Assembly: GCA_900754775.1 (NCBI GenBank) | Contig: CAAEDZ010000192.1 | Coordinates: forward strand, 1 to 5,403 | Reading direction: 5' to 3' | Source of the DNA: Clostridia bacterium | GTDB lineage: Bacteria; Bacillota_A; Clostridia; Christensenellales; Aristaeellaceae | Length of the DNA stretch: 5,403 bases | In this document: positions 4,740-5,403 of the stretch, piece by piece | Position numbering within the stretch: the stretch's first letter is position 1 | How the letters are laid out: every line of letters starts with the position of its first letter | Translations under genes and position numbers: made by a program | Notes under the pieces: generated by a model | Told to the model about the DNA's origin: nothing | Databases searched by the model: none | What the model saw: the letters and a program-made list of their open reading frames with translations, nothing else

Positions 4740-5403
4740 TTAGAGGGCGTTGAGTTCGCGCAGATAGCGCATATGCTCCAGGGTGATGTCGATGTTATTA
4801 TACTTGATTTTTGCGGAAAGCGAAAGGGTGTTTTCTGTATTTTCGCCCGAAAGCACAAAAAGAGAGGCGCGAAATTGTTCCGTCAGTGCCAGCAGGCGGG
4901 CGGTGACGGGGCTGTCCTGCGCGCCGGGCACATTGCGCAGGCGGGTGAGCGCGCCCTCCAGACGGCTGGCGGAGAGGTTGAGCAGCGTGCGCGCCGCCCC
5001 GGCGTCCACCTCGCCCCGGTCCAGCTTAAGGGCAAGTTCGCGCGTTTCCCCGGCAAGGGAGCGCAAAAGCGCCTCCGCCTCGGTGAGCAGGGCGATGTCC
5101 TCCTGCGTGGCCGTGACGCGCAGGCGCGCGCCGTCGGCGCTCTCCTTGTGTACTTCGCAGGCAAGGCCCTCGCTCTGGGAAAGGGCGCGGGCGACGCTCT
5201 CGGCCTCGGCCTGATCGTCGTAGGCGGCGCCGAGGGCGAGAAAGCCGTCCTCGGTTTCAAGCACATAGCCCGCCGCGCCCCGCGGCGTGTAGCGCGCCGC
5301 CTCGATGCGCGCCTCGGCGGCCGTGTCAAAGCGCCCGAGGGAGACAAACCACGCCGCCGCCGGGGCAAAGGAAACTTCCTCGGTAATGCGCGGCGCGTCC
5401 CCC
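4740..5403 (-). CDS. SPOR-domain protein, C-terminal part (5' end outside window)
   Basis: The minus-strand frame is open from the window edge (first full codon at 5402) to the TAA at 4740-4742, giving 220 visible residues. The GTG at 5264 is internal, since the domain continues upstream of it. Residues 18-88 look like an SPOR domain: AWFVSLGRFDTAAEARIEAAR supplies the first strand and helix, and GFLALGAAYDDQAEAESVARAL (53-74) the second half of the duplicated beta-alpha fold. SPOR domains bind denuded glycan strands of septal peptidoglycan, so the protein is likely envelope-associated, with any N-terminal membrane anchor outside the window. The rest (about 90-220) is Ala/Leu/Glu-rich, predicted helical, with no cysteine and no known domain; this helical C-terminal extension is unusual because SPOR domains often end proteins. 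The downstream DRTGG-like gene starts 18 bases later, so co-transcription is likely, although a functional link is not evident. Confidence 0.7.
   Translation of the reverse strand, partial: GDAPRITEEVSFAPAAAWFVSLGRFDTAAEARIEAARYTPRGAAGYVLETEDGFLALGAAYDDQAEAESVARALSQSEGLACEVHKESADGARLRVTATQEDIALLTEAEALLRSLAGETRELALKLDRGEVDAGAARTLLNLSASRLEGALTRLRNVPGAQDSPVTARLLALTEQFRASLFVLSGENTENTLSLSAKIKYNNIDITLEHMRYLRELNAL

Noticed and set aside
4740..5264. GTG at 5264 as the start of the SPOR-type protein
   Set aside because: The same frame runs on to the window edge and encodes the first strand and helix of the SPOR-like domain (WFVSLGRF), so the true start is outside the window.

Overview
The window is GC-rich and densely packed, with purine-rich AGGAGG-type ribosome binding sites, one likely TTG start, SPOR-type and DRTGG-type proteins, and an [FeFe]-hydrogenase-like protein. 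Together these point to a strictly anaerobic, high-GC Clostridia-type Firmicute, for example an uncultured gut or digester lineage. That is inference from gene content; no rRNA or tRNA is present to confirm it.

Layout. The left edge holds the 3' end of a plus-strand gene, the C-terminal part of an RsmF/NOP2-type 16S rRNA cytosine methyltransferase (1-605). All other genes are on the minus strand and converge on it. A perfect 14-bp hairpin (621-654) separates the convergent ends. Reading leftward from the right edge, the minus-strand genes are: a SPOR-domain protein (5' end beyond the window, ends at 4740); a DRTGG-like protein (4365-4721); an RsbW/SpoIIAB-like ATP-binding protein (3943-4368); an [FeFe]-hydrogenase-like ferredoxin protein (2621-3928); a second DRTGG-like protein (2267-2602); a HAD phosphatase (1593-2258); then, after an 84-bp gap, a two-gene toxin-antitoxin operon made of a Panacea/DUF4065 (SocA-like) antitoxin (1014-1508) and a PemK/MazF-type toxin (676-1017).

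How the genes work together. The block at 2267-4721 is tightly spaced (4-bp overlap, then 14-bp and 18-bp gaps) and looks like one transcription unit. Two small paralogous DRTGG-like proteins bracket an anti-sigma-type ATPase and a hydrogenase-like protein. The latter keeps its [4Fe-4S] ligands and all four H-cluster cysteine ligands but has serine where catalytic [FeFe]-hydrogenases carry the proton-relay cysteine. The best reading is a redox- or H2-sensing regulatory module, related to the putatively sensory HydS-type proteins found near electron-bifurcating hydrogenase genes in Clostridia. No catalytic bifurcating subunits are in this window. The HAD gene is close enough to be co-transcribed. 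The toxin-antitoxin pair has its own strong ribosome binding site, a 4-bp ATGA overlap and a small palindrome upstream, so it is probably an independent unit.

There is no gene-free stretch above 300 bases. No mobile element, CRISPR array or RNA gene was seen.
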